This document shows positions 55,015 through 63,713 of a DNA stretch of 64,000 bases, one piece after another (position 1 is the first letter of the stretch; the number at the start of each line of letters is the position of its first letter). The DNA comes from Neobacillus rhizophilus (GTDB lineage Bacteria; Bacillota; Bacilli; Bacillales; Cytobacillaceae): NCBI RefSeq assembly GCF_018343535.1, contig NZ_JAGYPF010000005.1, positions 434,001-498,000 of the forward strand, given 5' to 3'. Position numbers and translations under genes: made by a program. A model generated the notes under the pieces. It saw nothing but the letters and a program-made list of their open reading frames with translations, had not been told where the DNA came from and did no database searches.

Positions 55015-57193
55015 TTTTCAAAACGCAATACTGTTTGAGAACCAGAATTTTATCACGGAAGAAGCATGGCGGGAAAAAGTGGATAGAGAGATTGCATCCT
55101 CTCTTGATGATTTACTGTTCGAAACCAATGAACAAATAAAGCTAAAACCGATTTATACAAAGGAAGACCGAGAAGGGACAGAACAGCTCGGCAGCCTGCC
55201 GGGGCTTCCTCCATATACAAGGGGACCATATCCGACCATGTATGTGAACCGTCCTTGGACAGTCAGGCAGTATGCCGGCTTCTCCACTGCCGAAGAGAGT
55301 AACGCCTTTTACCGCCGCAATCTGGCGATGGGGCAAAAAGGCTTATCGGTGGCATTTGACCTGGCCACTCACCGCGGCTATGACTCTGACCATCCAAGGG
55401 TAGTTGGTGACGTTGGCAAAGCTGGGGTGGCAATTGATTCAGTGCTCGATATGAAAACCCTCTTTGACGGGATTCCGCTCGATCAAATGTCCGTTTCCAT
55501 GACGATGAATGGCGCCGTTCTTCCGGTACTGGCTTTTTACATCGTAACGGCCGAAGAACAGGGAGTCAGCCAGGAAAAACTGTCCGGAACGATTCAAAAT
55601 GATATTCTAAAAGAGTACATGGTCAGGAATACGTATATTTATCCGCCAGAAATGTCGATGAAGATCATTGCCGATATCTTCGAATATACGTCCAAATACA
55701 TGCCTAAGTTTAATAGCATTAGTATTTCTGGCTATCATATGCAGGAGGCCGGAGCACCTGCCGATATCGAACTCGCTTATACGTTAGCGGACGGCTTGGA
55801 GTATGTAAGAACCGGACTTAAAGCCGGAATCGAAATTGATTCATTTGCCCCAAGACTGTCCTTTTTCTGGGCCATCGGTATGAACTACTTCATGGAAGTG
55901 GCCAAAATGCGGGCTGCAAGATATATCTGGGCAAAAATGATGAAATCCTTCCATCCGAAAAACGAAAAATCAATGGCACTCCGTACCCATTCGCAAACAT
56001 CAGGCTGGAGTTTGACCGAGCAGGATCCGTTTAATAATGTAACCCGGACGCTGATTGAAGCGCATGCGGCGGCAATGGGCCACACACAATCTCTTCACAC
56101 AAATGCGTTGGATGAAGCGATTGCCCTGCCGACAGACTTTTCAGCAAGGATTGCTCGTAATACGCAGTTATTTTTACAAGAAGAAACGGGCATAACCAAG
56201 GTTATCGACCCGTGGGCAGGCTCCTACTATGTGGAAAAACTGACCGATGAATTAATCAAGCGGGCTTGGACACATATCGAGGAGATTGAAAATCTCGGCG
56301 GAATGGCGAAGGCTATTGAAACCGGGCTGCCAAAGATGAAAATTGAAGAGGCGGCCGCAAGGAGACAGGCACAAATCGACTCTGCGAAAGAAACGATTAT
56401 TGGGGTCAATCGCTACCGGCTTGAAAAAGAAGAGCCAATTGATATTTTGGACATTGACAATACAGCTGTCCGTTTAAAACAAATCGAAAAACTAAATTCC
56501 TTAAAAGCAAATCGGGATGCACAGAAAGTGCAAGAGGCTTTAATAACTTTAGCCAATGCGGCTGCTTCTGGCGAAGGAAATCTATTAGAACTTGCTGTCA
56601 AGGCGGCACGCGAAAGAGCGACGCTAGGCGAAATTTCCGATGCGATAGAAAAAGCGGCGGGGCGTCATAAAGCTATCATCCGTTCCATCAGCGGCGTCTA
56701 CAGCACTTCTTTTACAAACGAGGAAGAAATTGCCGAAGTCCAAAGAATGACAGAGGAATTCCTAGAAAATGAAGGCAGACGTCCGCGGATTCTGATTGCG
56801 AAAATGGGGCAGGACGGCCATGATCGCGGGGCGAAGGTCATTTCCACGGCATTTGCCGATCTTGGATTTGATGTCGATATCGGCCCGCTCTTCCAAACAC
56901 CGGAGGAAACAGCCCTGCAAGCTGTGGAAAATGACGTTCACGTGATCGGAATGAGTTCACTGGCTGCTGGTCATAAGACGCTCCTTCCACAGCTTATTGC
57001 TGAATTGAAAAAAATCGGCCGTGAGGATATTTTGGTTGTTGTCGGCGGCGTTATCCCCGCTCAGGATTATCAATTCTTATATGACAATGGTGCGGCTGCC
57101 ATCTTTGGTCCTGGTACAATTATTCCAGTAGCTGCACAAAAGGTAATCAAGGAGATATATAGACAGCTTGGTTACGAGGAAGTGGCAAATTAG
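54995..57193 (+). CDS. mutB: Methylmalonyl-CoA mutase large catalytic subunit
   Basis: Catalytic subunit interconverting succinyl-CoA and methylmalonyl-CoA, 732 residues. The barrel has YAGFSTAEESNAFYRRNLA, AFDLATHRGYDSDHPRV and NNVTRTLIEAHAAAMGHTQS; the B12 domain (about 595-725) has KMGQDGHDRGAKV with the cobalt-ligating His, then GMSSLAAGHKTLLP and VVVGGVIP. TTG 54995 follows GGAGGTG and lies inside mutA, so translation is coupled. Confidence 0.96.
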   Translation: MNKQKPDFQNAILFENQNFITEEAWREKVDREIASSLDDLLFETNEQIKLKPIYTKEDREGTEQLGSLPGLPPYTRGPYPTMYVNRPWTVRQYAGFSTAEESNAFYRRNLAMGQKGLSVAFDLATHRGYDSDHPRVVGDVGKAGVAIDSVLDMKTLFDGIPLDQMSVSMTMNGAVLPVLAFYIVTAEEQGVSQEKLSGTIQNDILKEYMVRNTYIYPPEMSMKIIADIFEYTSKYMPKFNSISISGYHMQEAGAPADIELAYTLADGLEYVRTGLKAGIEIDSFAPRLSFFWAIGMNYFMEVAKMRAARYIWAKMMKSFHPKNEKSMALRTHSQTSGWSLTEQDPFNNVTRTLIEAHAAAMGHTQSLHTNALDEAIALPTDFSARIARNTQLFLQEETGITKVIDPWAGSYYVEKLTDELIKRAWTHIEEIENLGGMAKAIETGLPKMKIEEAAARRQAQIDSAKETIIGVNRYRLEKEEPIDILDIDNTAVRLKQIEKLNSLKANRDAQKVQEALITLANAAASGEGNLLELAVKAARERATLGEISDAIEKAAGRHKAIIRSISGVYSTSFTNEEEIAEVQRMTEEFLENEGRRPRILIAKMGQDGHDRGAKVISTAFADLGFDVDIGPLFQTPEETALQAVENDVHVIGMSSLAAGHKTLLPQLIAELKKIGREDILVVVGGVIPAQDYQFLYDNGAAAIFGPGTIIPVAAQKVIKEIYRQLGYEEVAN

Positions 57194-58318
57194 ATGACGG
57201 GTGAACAAAGACCGGAATGGGCAAACCCGGATGAGCCGGATAAATTTTCTACTGTCATTAGGAAAGGGCAGGAGCAGATTACAGGTGAAGTCACTTTTCA
57301 AAAAAATGTCCGTTTTCAGAAACGCGGGTCGACTGAGCCCTCGCTAGACGAATTGTATGAAGGAGTCTTAAAAGGTGATCGAAGCCTGCTAGCCCGGGCG
57401 ATTACCCTTGTGGAAAGCAATGCCGAACAGCATTTTCAAAAAGCGCAAGCGCTCCTGCAAAAACTGCTTGGGCACTCCGGAAAGTCGATTCGCATCGGCA
57501 TTACCGGGGTGCCGGGGGCCGGAAAAAGCACATTTATAGAGGCGTTTGGAACCTATCTATGTGAACTCGGCTTAAAAGTTGCTGTGTTGGCAATTGACCC
57601 TAGCTCAAAGATTAGCGGTGGCAGTATCCTGGGTGATAAAACACGAATGGAAAAATTAGCCCGGAATCCAAAAGCATTTATTCGTCCATCGCCAACGGCG
57701 GGGAAGCTTGGCGGGGTTCACCGGAAAACAAGGGAAGCAATGCTGATTTGTGAAGCGGCTGGCTTTGATGTCATATTAATAGAAACGGTCGGTGTAGGCC
57801 AAAGTGAAGTTATCATTCGTGATATGGTCGACTTTTTCATGCTTCTTGTCCTGACCGGTGCTGGTGACGAATTGCAGGGAATGAAAAAAGGCATTATGGA
57901 ACTGGCCGATTGCCTCATCGTCCACAAGGCGGACGGGGCAAATAAGCAAAATGCCGAGAAAACGAGAAAAGAATATAACCGTATCCTGCATTTTCTCCAG
58001 CCGGCCACAAAGGGATGGGGAACAAAAGCCTATACCTGTTCGTCTTTAACCGACGAGGGAATCGCAGATATCTGGAAGGTCATCCAAACCTTCGAAACGA
58101 CTGTGAAAGCCTCAGGCGTTTTCGACGAAAGAAGAAAATTTCAATCCAGAGAATGGCTGTATTCGATGATCACTGATCAGCTTCACTATCATTTCTTTCA
58201 TCACCCTGGTGTGAAGAATTTGCTTCCCAAGTATGAAAACGAAGTCATCACAGGGGACGTAACTGTGGCCACAGCCGTGGAAAAGCTTTATGAGACATTT
58301 ATAAACTCTAATCAATAG
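57194..58318 (+). CDS. meaB: Methylmalonyl-CoA mutase-associated GTPase MeaB
   Basis: G3E-family GTPase that loads and protects cobalamin in the mutase. The product has 374 residues. Walker A GVPGAGKSTFIEAFG, DPSSKISGGSILGDKTRM, ETVGVGQSE and VHKADGANK are intact. An N-terminal extension of about 45 residues (to QKRGSTEPSLDE) precedes the usual core and is of unknown use. The ATG directly follows the mutB stop. Confidence 0.93.
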   Translation: MTGEQRPEWANPDEPDKFSTVIRKGQEQITGEVTFQKNVRFQKRGSTEPSLDELYEGVLKGDRSLLARAITLVESNAEQHFQKAQALLQKLLGHSGKSIRIGITGVPGAGKSTFIEAFGTYLCELGLKVAVLAIDPSSKISGGSILGDKTRMEKLARNPKAFIRPSPTAGKLGGVHRKTREAMLICEAAGFDVILIETVGVGQSEVIIRDMVDFFMLLVLTGAGDELQGMKKGIMELADCLIVHKADGANKQNAEKTRKEYNRILHFLQPATKGWGTKAYTCSSLTDEGIADIWKVIQTFETTVKASGVFDERRKFQSREWLYSMITDQLHYHFFHHPGVKNLLPKYENEVITGDVTVATAVEKLYETFINSNQ

Positions 58319-58348
58319 CTGCCGATTCATCGGCAGCTTTTCTTTTTC
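58317..58348 (+). terminator. Terminator after meaB
   Basis: AGCTGCCGAT pairs perfectly with ATCGGCAGCT across two bases, followed by TTTCTTTTTC. Confidence 0.85.
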
Positions 58349-58426
58349 AGATCAGGAATAATCATTTGAAAAAAACATATTTTAACTGTTATGATGTAGG
58401 TATGTAAGACATAAGGAGTGAATTCA

Positions 58427-58864
58427 ATGAGCATGGATTTTAATATTTTTATGAATGATGTTGTCCGCCAGGCGCGTCAGGAAATCTCCACTGCCGGATA
58501 CCAAGAGCTTAAGACAGCCGATGAGGTTGAAGAGGCTTTAAACCAAAAGGGTACAACTCTAGTCATGATTAATTCTGTTTGCGGCTGCGCCGGCGGTATT
58601 GCCCGTCCAGCGGCAGCTTACTCCGTTCATTATGATAAGCGCCCAGATCATCTAGTAACGGTTTTTGCCGGTCAGGATAAAGAAGCGACAGAAAAGGCAA
58701 GAAGCTATTTCACAGGCTATCCGCCATCCTCTCCTTCCTTCGCCTTATTAAAGGACGGAAAGATTTGTTCCATGATTGAAAGACATCAGATTGAAGGCTT
58801 TGACCCAGCAACAGTGGTTGCCAAGCTTCAGCAGGAATTTGATAAATATTGCGAAGAAATTTAA
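58427..58864 (+). CDS. brxB: Bacilliredoxin BrxA/BrxB family (YqiW-like)
   Basis: Cytoplasmic thiol protein that removes bacillithiol from mixed disulfides on proteins. The product has 145 residues of DUF1094 with the active-site CGC (Cys52, Cys54) in NSVCGCAGGIARPA, then GQDKEATEKARSYF and PPSSPSFALLKDG. The ATG at 58427 follows AAGGAGTG. In B. subtilis the yqiW gene is also close to the arginine transporter genes. Confidence 0.93.
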   Translation: MSMDFNIFMNDVVRQARQEISTAGYQELKTADEVEEALNQKGTTLVMINSVCGCAGGIARPAAAYSVHYDKRPDHLVTVFAGQDKEATEKARSYFTGYPPSSPSFALLKDGKICSMIERHQIEGFDPATVVAKLQQEFDKYCEEI

Positions 58865-58871
58865 TTCATGT

Positions 58872-58907
58872 AAGCCAATCTCTATAAATGAGGTTGGCTT
58901 TTTCTAT
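58872..58907 (+). terminator. Terminator after brxB
   Basis: AGCCAATCTC pairs with GAGGTTGGCT (one GU) across TATAAAT, followed by TTTTTC. Confidence 0.85.
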
Positions 58908-58954
58908 GGAAAAAATTACTTTAGGAAAATATTTATTTATTTTTAAAAATATAT

Positions 58955-59007
58955 TTGCATAATTATTTATATGTGTTAAAATTCATTACGTTGAATAATT
59001 ATTAATT
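58955..59007. promoter_or_regulatory. Two ARG-box-like operators upstream of the arginine transporter
   Basis: TTGCATAATTATTTAT (58955-58970) and TTGAATAATTATTAATT (58991-59007) resemble the ArgR pattern TGAATWWWWATTCA, the second with one mismatch in the core. They are centred 36-37 nt apart, on the same face of about 3.5 helical turns. They lie directly upstream of an arginine-type ABC operon, which AhrC regulates in B. subtilis. Confidence 0.55.
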
Positions 59008-59052
59008 ACACAAACTACTATTTTAATAAAATACTTCAGGGGGAGAGCAAAC

Positions 59053-59838
59053 ATGAAAAAAGCAATCATCTTAGCTTTATCATTGATGCTGACAGTTGGA
59101 ATGCTGGCAGCATGCGGTACAGAGGAAAAGGCAAGCAAAGCGAGCGAAGGTAAAAAAGTTCTGGTAATGGGAACTTCTGCTGACTATGCTCCATTTGAAT
59201 ATGTTGATTCAAAGAAAAGCGATGACATTATCGGGTTTGATGTAGATTTAGCAAAAGCGATCACTAGCAAGCTTGGTTATAAATTGGAAGTTAAGGATAT
59301 GGACTTCAACGGTTTAATCCAGGCTCTTAAATCAGGTCAAGCAGACTTTGTTTTAGCAGGCATGACACCAACTGAAAAAAGAAAGAAAAACGTAGATTTC
59401 AGTGATATTTATTATACTGCCGGTTTCATGATTGTTTCAAATAAAGACAGCGGGATTACTAAACTTGAGGATTTAAAAGGAAAAACAGTTGGGGTCCAAT
59501 TGGGTTCCATTCAAGAAGGACAAGCTAAAGAGATTGCGAAGACAGTAGATATTAAAATTGAAAATCGCAATCGTGTTCCTGACTTAATTCAAGAAATTAA
59601 AGCAGGCCGATTTGATGCAGCGATTATCGAAGATACAGTAGCAAAAGGGTATTTTGCAAAGGAAAAGGATCTTAAAGGCTTTATTTACAATAATGATGAA
59701 TCAGAAGACACAGGTTCTGCCATTGCATTTCCAAAGAATAGCGACTTAACAGAAAAGTTTAATAAAGAGTTAAAGAAAATGAAGGAAAGCGGCGAACTGG
59801 ATAAACTTATTGTGAAATGGTTCGGCGGCGAGGAATAA
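59053..59838 (+). CDS. artP: Arginine-type ABC transporter substrate-binding lipoprotein
   Basis: Extracytoplasmic amino-acid binding protein of 261 residues, anchored by a lipobox (LAACG, Cys about 21). SBP_bac_3 fold with YAPFEYVDSKKSDDIIGFDV, ALKSGQADFVLAGMTPTEKR and GKTVGVQLGSIQEGQA. Order and similarity to B. subtilis YqiX (ArtP), plus the upstream ARG-box-like sites, suggest arginine as substrate; other basic or polar amino acids remain possible. Confidence 0.9.
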   Translation: MKKAIILALSLMLTVGMLAACGTEEKASKASEGKKVLVMGTSADYAPFEYVDSKKSDDIIGFDVDLAKAITSKLGYKLEVKDMDFNGLIQALKSGQADFVLAGMTPTEKRKKNVDFSDIYYTAGFMIVSNKDSGITKLEDLKGKTVGVQLGSIQEGQAKEIAKTVDIKIENRNRVPDLIQEIKAGRFDAAIIEDTVAKGYFAKEKDLKGFIYNNDESEDTGSAIAFPKNSDLTEKFNKELKKMKESGELDKLIVKWFGGEE

Positions 59839-59852
59839 TTCCTCAAATTTAG

Positions 59853-59900
59853 GAGACGCTTTTGAAGAAGTATTTTCTTCTAAGCGTCTCTACTATTTTT
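59853..59900 (+). terminator. Strong intra-operon hairpin between artP and artQ
   Basis: GAGACGCTT and GAAGAA pair with TTCTTC and AAGCGTCTC across GTATT, followed by TACTATTTTT. Such partial terminators after binding-protein genes raise the binding protein to permease ratio. Confidence 0.7.
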
Positions 59901-59922
59901 ACTAGGAAAGGAAAGTCACAGA

Positions 59923-60582
59923 ATGAACTTAGATTTTACTCAATTCATTCCTTCCATGCCCTATATTTTAAAAGGAATAATTGTTACGTTAAAAATTGTT
60001 ATTCTAGCAGGGATATTAGGGTTTATCTTCGGAATTATTCTCTCATTATTTAAAATCAGCAAATTTAAAGTACTCGGCTGGATTGCCGATGTTTATACAT
60101 CCATCTTTCGCGGGACCCCGCTTGTTTTACAGTTAATGTTAATTTATTTTGGTTCGCCGCAGATATTTGGCTTTCAGATAGAGGCGTACACAGCGGCCGT
60201 GTTATCCTTTGCCCTAAATTCAGGAGCTTATATTTCCGAAATTATCCGTGCCGGCATTCTCGCAGTTGATAAGGGCCAGCAGGAAGCTGCAATGGCGTTA
60301 GGTGTACCTTACCGAAAAATGATGTGGGATATTATCTTGCCGCAGGCCCTTAAGAACATTCTGCCTGCATTAATGAACGAATTTATCACTCTGACGAAGG
60401 AGTCTGCGATTGTGACCACCATTGGGGTTCTGGACATTATGCGCCGTTCCTATCAAGTGGGTGCAGAATACTACTCATATTTTGAACCATTGTTAATCGC
60501 CGGCTTAATCTATTACTTAATGGTTATCACCTTGACCTTCCTAGGAAAAGCGGTTGAAAGGAGAATGAGACGCAGTGATTAA
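59923..60582 (+). CDS. artQ: Arginine-type ABC transporter permease
   Basis: Membrane permease of the HisMQ family, 219 residues with five helices. The EAA loop is QQEAAMALGVPYRKMMWDII followed by LPQALKN, which contacts the ATPase. STP FRGTPLVLQLMLIYFG is a family mark. The ATG at 59923 follows AGGAAAGGAAAG. The end overlaps artR by 8 nt. Confidence 0.94.
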   Translation: MNLDFTQFIPSMPYILKGIIVTLKIVILAGILGFIFGIILSLFKISKFKVLGWIADVYTSIFRGTPLVLQLMLIYFGSPQIFGFQIEAYTAAVLSFALNSGAYISEIIRAGILAVDKGQQEAAMALGVPYRKMMWDIILPQALKNILPALMNEFITLTKESAIVTTIGVLDIMRRSYQVGAEYYSYFEPLLIAGLIYYLMVITLTFLGKAVERRMRRSD

Positions 60583-61297
60583 GGTAGAAGATTTGCATAA
60601 GAGCTATGGGAAATTAGAAGTGTTAAAGGGCATTACGACGACTATTCATTCCGGTGAAGTCGTGGCCATCATTGGCCCGTCAGGATCGGGAAAATCTACC
60701 TTTTTACGCTGCATGAACCTGCTCGAAGAACCGACTGGCGGTAGGGTCTGGGTAGGGGACCAAGATGTTACTGATAAAAAAAACAATATCATGAAGATTC
60801 GCCAAAATGTCGGAATGGTGTTTCAGCATTTTCACCTATTCCCACACAAAACGGTTTTACAAAATCTCACCTATGCCCCGATGAAAGTAAAAGGATTAGC
60901 AAAAGCGGAGGCGGAAAAAATCGCTTTTGAATTACTTGAAAAAGTAGGCTTATCGGAAAAAGCGAATGAATATCCAACCAGATTATCCGGCGGTCAAAAG
61001 CAGCGTGTGGCCATCGCAAGAGCGTTAGCGATGCAGCCTGAGGTAATGCTGTTTGATGAGCCAACCTCAGCACTTGATCCGGAAATGGTCAAGGAAGTGC
61101 TCGAGGTAATGAAATACCTAGCCCACACAGGAATGACAATGGCAATTGTTACCCATGAAATGGGCTTTGCCAGAGAAGTCGCGGACCGTGTTCTGTTTCT
61201 TGACGGCGGAGTACTTGTCGAGGATACCGCCCCAGACGAATTTTTCACGAATCCTAAGAGCAAAAGGGCACAGGAATTCTTAGAAAAAATGTTATAA
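60575..61297 (+). CDS. artR: Arginine-type ABC transporter ATPase
   Basis: Polar amino-acid ABC ATPase, 240 residues. Walker A GPSGSGKSTFLRC, Q-loop VFQHFHLFPHKTV, signature LSGGQKQRVAIARALA, Walker B VMLFDEPTSALDPE and switch His in IVTHEM are intact. GTG 60575 overlaps artQ. No terminator is visible before the next gene, so some readthrough into the L,D-transpeptidase gene is possible. Confidence 0.95.
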   Translation: MIKVEDLHKSYGKLEVLKGITTTIHSGEVVAIIGPSGSGKSTFLRCMNLLEEPTGGRVWVGDQDVTDKKNNIMKIRQNVGMVFQHFHLFPHKTVLQNLTYAPMKVKGLAKAEAEKIAFELLEKVGLSEKANEYPTRLSGGQKQRVAIARALAMQPEVMLFDEPTSALDPEMVKEVLEVMKYLAHTGMTMAIVTHEMGFAREVADRVLFLDGGVLVEDTAPDEFFTNPKSKRAQEFLEKML

Positions 61298-61357
61298 CGA
61301 CGTGCATGAACGACAGAAAAATGTACAAACTAGGGGGAAAACGGCAGGAGGATGATT

Positions 61358-61870
61358 ATGATCAAAATCTTTTCGTCAATCCTGATGGCACTTTCCCTAT
61401 CCCCAATTTGGCCATTGGGGTCGAACCCATTGCCAGGTGACCCATTTGTAATTGTTAACAAGAGTAATAATGAACTTGCCTTTATTAGTGAGAATAGAGT
61501 CCAAACCGTGGTCAGTGTCGGCACGGGAAAGACAGAGGATTTAACACCGGAGGGCCTGTTTACGATTACGGTAAAAGCAGAGAATCCATACTATCGCCGC
61601 AGCGACATTCCAGGGGGTGACCCGAAGAATCCGCTGGGTTCTAGGTGGATTGGTTTTGACGCAAGGGAAACGGATGGCAGAATCTACGGCATTCATGGCA
61701 CCAATCAGCCGGCATCTGTTGGAAAATATGTATCTCAAGGATGCATCCGGGCGCAAAATGAGGTGATTACCTCATTATTTCCATTGATTCCGCTTGGGAC
61801 AAAAATTTTAGTAACATCATCCAAAAAATCATTTGAAGCACTGGCGGAGGAAGCTGGTGCTATCAAATAA
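61358..61870 (+). CDS. L,D-transpeptidase (YkuD domain)
   Basis: Secreted or membrane-held peptidoglycan cross-linking enzyme, 170 residues. It has a hydrophobic N-terminus (about 1-20) and a YkuD domain (about 25-150) with the catalytic motif YGIHGTNQPASVGKYVSQGC (His and Cys), SQGCIR replacing the common SHGCIR. The ATG at 61358 follows GGCAGGAGG. It lies at the position of yqjB in the B. subtilis order, before the methylmalonyl-CoA epimerase gene. Confidence 0.88.
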   Translation: MIKIFSSILMALSLSPIWPLGSNPLPGDPFVIVNKSNNELAFISENRVQTVVSVGTGKTEDLTPEGLFTITVKAENPYYRRSDIPGGDPKNPLGSRWIGFDARETDGRIYGIHGTNQPASVGKYVSQGCIRAQNEVITSLFPLIPLGTKILVTSSKKSFEALAEEAGAIK

Positions 61871-61874
61871 GTGA

Positions 61875-61904
61875 AAGGGACTGTTCGGATTCGAACAGTC
61901 CCTT
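61875..61904. terminator. Perfect 13-bp-stem terminator, probably once shared with prli42
   Basis: AAGGGACTGTTCG pairs perfectly with CGAACAGTCCCTT across GATT, with an AT-rich flank on either side. Before the TnpB insertion it would have lain between the L,D-transpeptidase gene and the convergent prli42 gene. Confidence 0.7.
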
Positions 61905-62053
61905 AATTATTTATCAAAATGAGGCGTAAAACCCTATATTTTTACGAGGATATAAGCCTCATTTTTGTGGGATTTTGCGAATGGTTGCTCACTGTTTTCG
62001 ATTGCAAACATATGTTCTGTATGGTAAAATTTAACATAGGGTAGGTGAAGAAA

Positions 62054-63316
62054 ATGAGTCTGAAAAAGCAGAAGAAAAAAGAGGCGTCTGGAGACATTCT
62101 AATTAGAAAATTTCCATTGCGTTTAACTGAATGTGAAAGAGAATTGGTTGACAGATTAAGAATAGAATCTGCCAGACTTTGGAATGACATTTTGGATCTT
62201 CATTGGTGGCTCTATGATGTTTACAAACTTTGGACGAATGCATCAGATAAGAAAAAATGGTTTAATGCTAAATCTCACACTCTTCATTCTCAAACCATCC
62301 AAGCTATCATCGAATTACATGAAGAAACTTGTGAACGTACAAAAAAACAACGGGACGATGGAAATAAAAATTGGAAGTATCCATGGAAGTACAAGCGTTT
62401 CTTCTCTGTAAAATACAAAAAATCAGCCATAAGTTTAGAATCAAATGGGTACTTAAAATTTAGTAATGGCGGAAAAGAAAAACCGCTGTATGTTAAAAAA
62501 CCGAAGCATATTGATTTCGGTTCGATTAAGAATGCAGAGATCGTTTGGCACCGAAATGAATATTGGCTTCACTTGGGCGTGGAATTGACAAAAAGAGATA
62601 AAGTGGCAGGTGAAAACAATGCTGGCGGAGATTTAGGTATCATTCACGCCATTACGCTTTCTAATGGTAAAAATCACTTCATCATTTCTGGAAAAGAGCT
62701 TCGTTCTTTGCACCGATTAAGAAATAAAACTTTAGCAAAACTCCAAAAGAAAATTAGTAAAAAACAAAAAGGTTCCAATGCTCGTTATAAATTGATTCTT
62801 CGCAAACGCCGTTTTTTAGAAAAAATGGAACGAAAAATCGAATACATCGAACATTGTATCTCTAAGCAAGTAGTGAATTGGTGCGAAGAGAACCAAATTA
62901 AGACGCTTTTCATAGGTACACCTGAGGGTGTTCAAAGAGGAACGAAGAAAAAGAGAAAAACCAGAAATGAACAAAGGCAACAACTATCCAATTGGAGTTT
63001 CGGAAGGCTGACAAGATTAATCACCTATAAACTGAAATTGATCGGGACTGAGGTTATAATGCAAGAAGAGAGTTACACTTCAGGGACCTGCCCGAAATGT
63101 GGAACGTACTCTAAACAGAGTAGTCGTAATTTTAACTGTCCGTGTGGAGAAATAGGCCATCGTGATGTAGTGGGTGCTATAAACATATTGGACAAAGGGT
63201 TGAATAGGGGAATAACCAAAGGAAGAACCCTTCCTAAAATCGAAAATACAAAGTATCGTCGAGTGAATCTTGTACCGATTGTCAAAAGCAAGAAGTACAA
63301 GCTAACAGTGGCGTAG
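62054..63316 (+). CDS. tnpB: TnpB RNA-guided nuclease
   Basis: Full-length TnpB (420 residues), the compact ancestor-type relative of Cas12 that cuts DNA using an omegaRNA from its own right end. RuvC-like catalytic residues are Asp193 (GGDLGI), Glu291 (FIGTPEGVQ) and Asp371 (GHRDVVGAINI). The zinc finger uses Cys346, Cys349, Cys362 and Cys364. There is no frameshift or internal stop, so it may be active. The ATG at 62054 follows TAGGTG. Confidence 0.93.
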   Translation: MSLKKQKKKEASGDILIRKFPLRLTECERELVDRLRIESARLWNDILDLHWWLYDVYKLWTNASDKKKWFNAKSHTLHSQTIQAIIELHEETCERTKKQRDDGNKNWKYPWKYKRFFSVKYKKSAISLESNGYLKFSNGGKEKPLYVKKPKHIDFGSIKNAEIVWHRNEYWLHLGVELTKRDKVAGENNAGGDLGIIHAITLSNGKNHFIISGKELRSLHRLRNKTLAKLQKKISKKQKGSNARYKLILRKRRFLEKMERKIEYIEHCISKQVVNWCEENQIKTLFIGTPEGVQRGTKKKRKTRNEQRQQLSNWSFGRLTRLITYKLKLIGTEVIMQEESYTSGTCPKCGTYSKQSSRNFNCPCGEIGHRDVVGAINILDKGLNRGITKGRTLPKIENTKYRRVNLVPIVKSKKYKLTVA

Positions 63317-63459
63317 TGCCTATGATTGGGCTGCGGTATGTGGTTTTAACCACATGTCGTAATGAACTGGAGAGGCCGTAAGACCCGGAGGCTCCGGCCG
63401 AAAGGCAACCTTGATGAAGGTTTGAAAAAGAATCCCCTGCATTTATGAGGAGAAGTCAA
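63230..63459 (+). ncRNA. Candidate omegaRNA scaffold of TnpB; guide starts at about 63460
   Basis: The 3' end of tnpB and the 140 nt after it are rich in hairpins: ATGTGGTT/AACCACAT (63338-63355), CCGGAG/CTCCGG and GGCC pairs near 63393-63410, and CCTTGATGAAGG (about 63411-63422), ending at the element's right end. By TnpB precedent the scaffold runs to the right end and the guide is the first 15-20 nt of flank (GATAAGAACTGGGCAATTCC). The 5' boundary is a guess. Confidence 0.55.
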
Positions 63460-63554
63460 GATAAGAACTGGGCAATTCCAATTAGAAGAGTGGAAGCCAG
63501 CATAGCAAAGAGCATTAAATAAACAATAATTTTTCTGGATTTTTTATTTTTCAA
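63456..63554 (-). CDS. prli42: Stressosome-associated membrane microprotein Prli42
   Basis: A 32-residue single-helix protein on the minus strand: (M)KNKKSRKIIVYLMLFAMLAS then TLLIGIAQFLS. A basic N-terminus and one hydrophobic helix fit Prli42, the membrane anchor linking the stressosome to stress signals in Listeria and conserved in Bacillus. TTG at 63554 has GGGAGGC upstream. The TGA stop and part of the last codon come from the right end of the TnpB element. Confidence 0.78.
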   Translation of the reverse strand: MKNKKSRKIIVYLMLFAMLASTLLIGIAQFLS

Positions 63555-63713
63555 AAGAAATGCCTCCCTTAATTAAAGGTTTTATCTATATTGTACTTGT
63601 AAAAGCCCAAATGGACAACGGAACAACTCAGCAATTCAGGAAGGATTTATGAACTTTTTCACGAATAATGTTATTGTCGAATTTATGTTAAAATTGAAAA
63701 AAGGGGATTAGTA

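Larger units (their letters stand above)
61915..63459 (+). mobile_element. IS605/IS1341-group element with TnpB only
   Basis: No TnpA transposase gene is present. The left end is taken after TTTAT (61910-61914), a likely target-adjacent motif. The left terminal region (61915-62053) has nested hairpins, AAATGAGGC against GCCTCATTT with GTAAAA against TTTTAC inside. The right end is taken at TCAA (63456-63459) after the typical CCCCTGCATTTATG sequence. The ends are inferred from family pattern and from the prli42 junction. Confidence 0.7.

Noticed and set aside
57194..57330. Later start for meaB that would remove the N-terminal extension
   Set aside because: No better start with a ribosome binding site is seen before the conserved core; the ATG directly after mutB was kept.
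62054..63316. Cas12-type effector
   Set aside because: Size (420 residues), RuvC and zinc-finger layout, and transposon ends identify TnpB; there is no CRISPR array.
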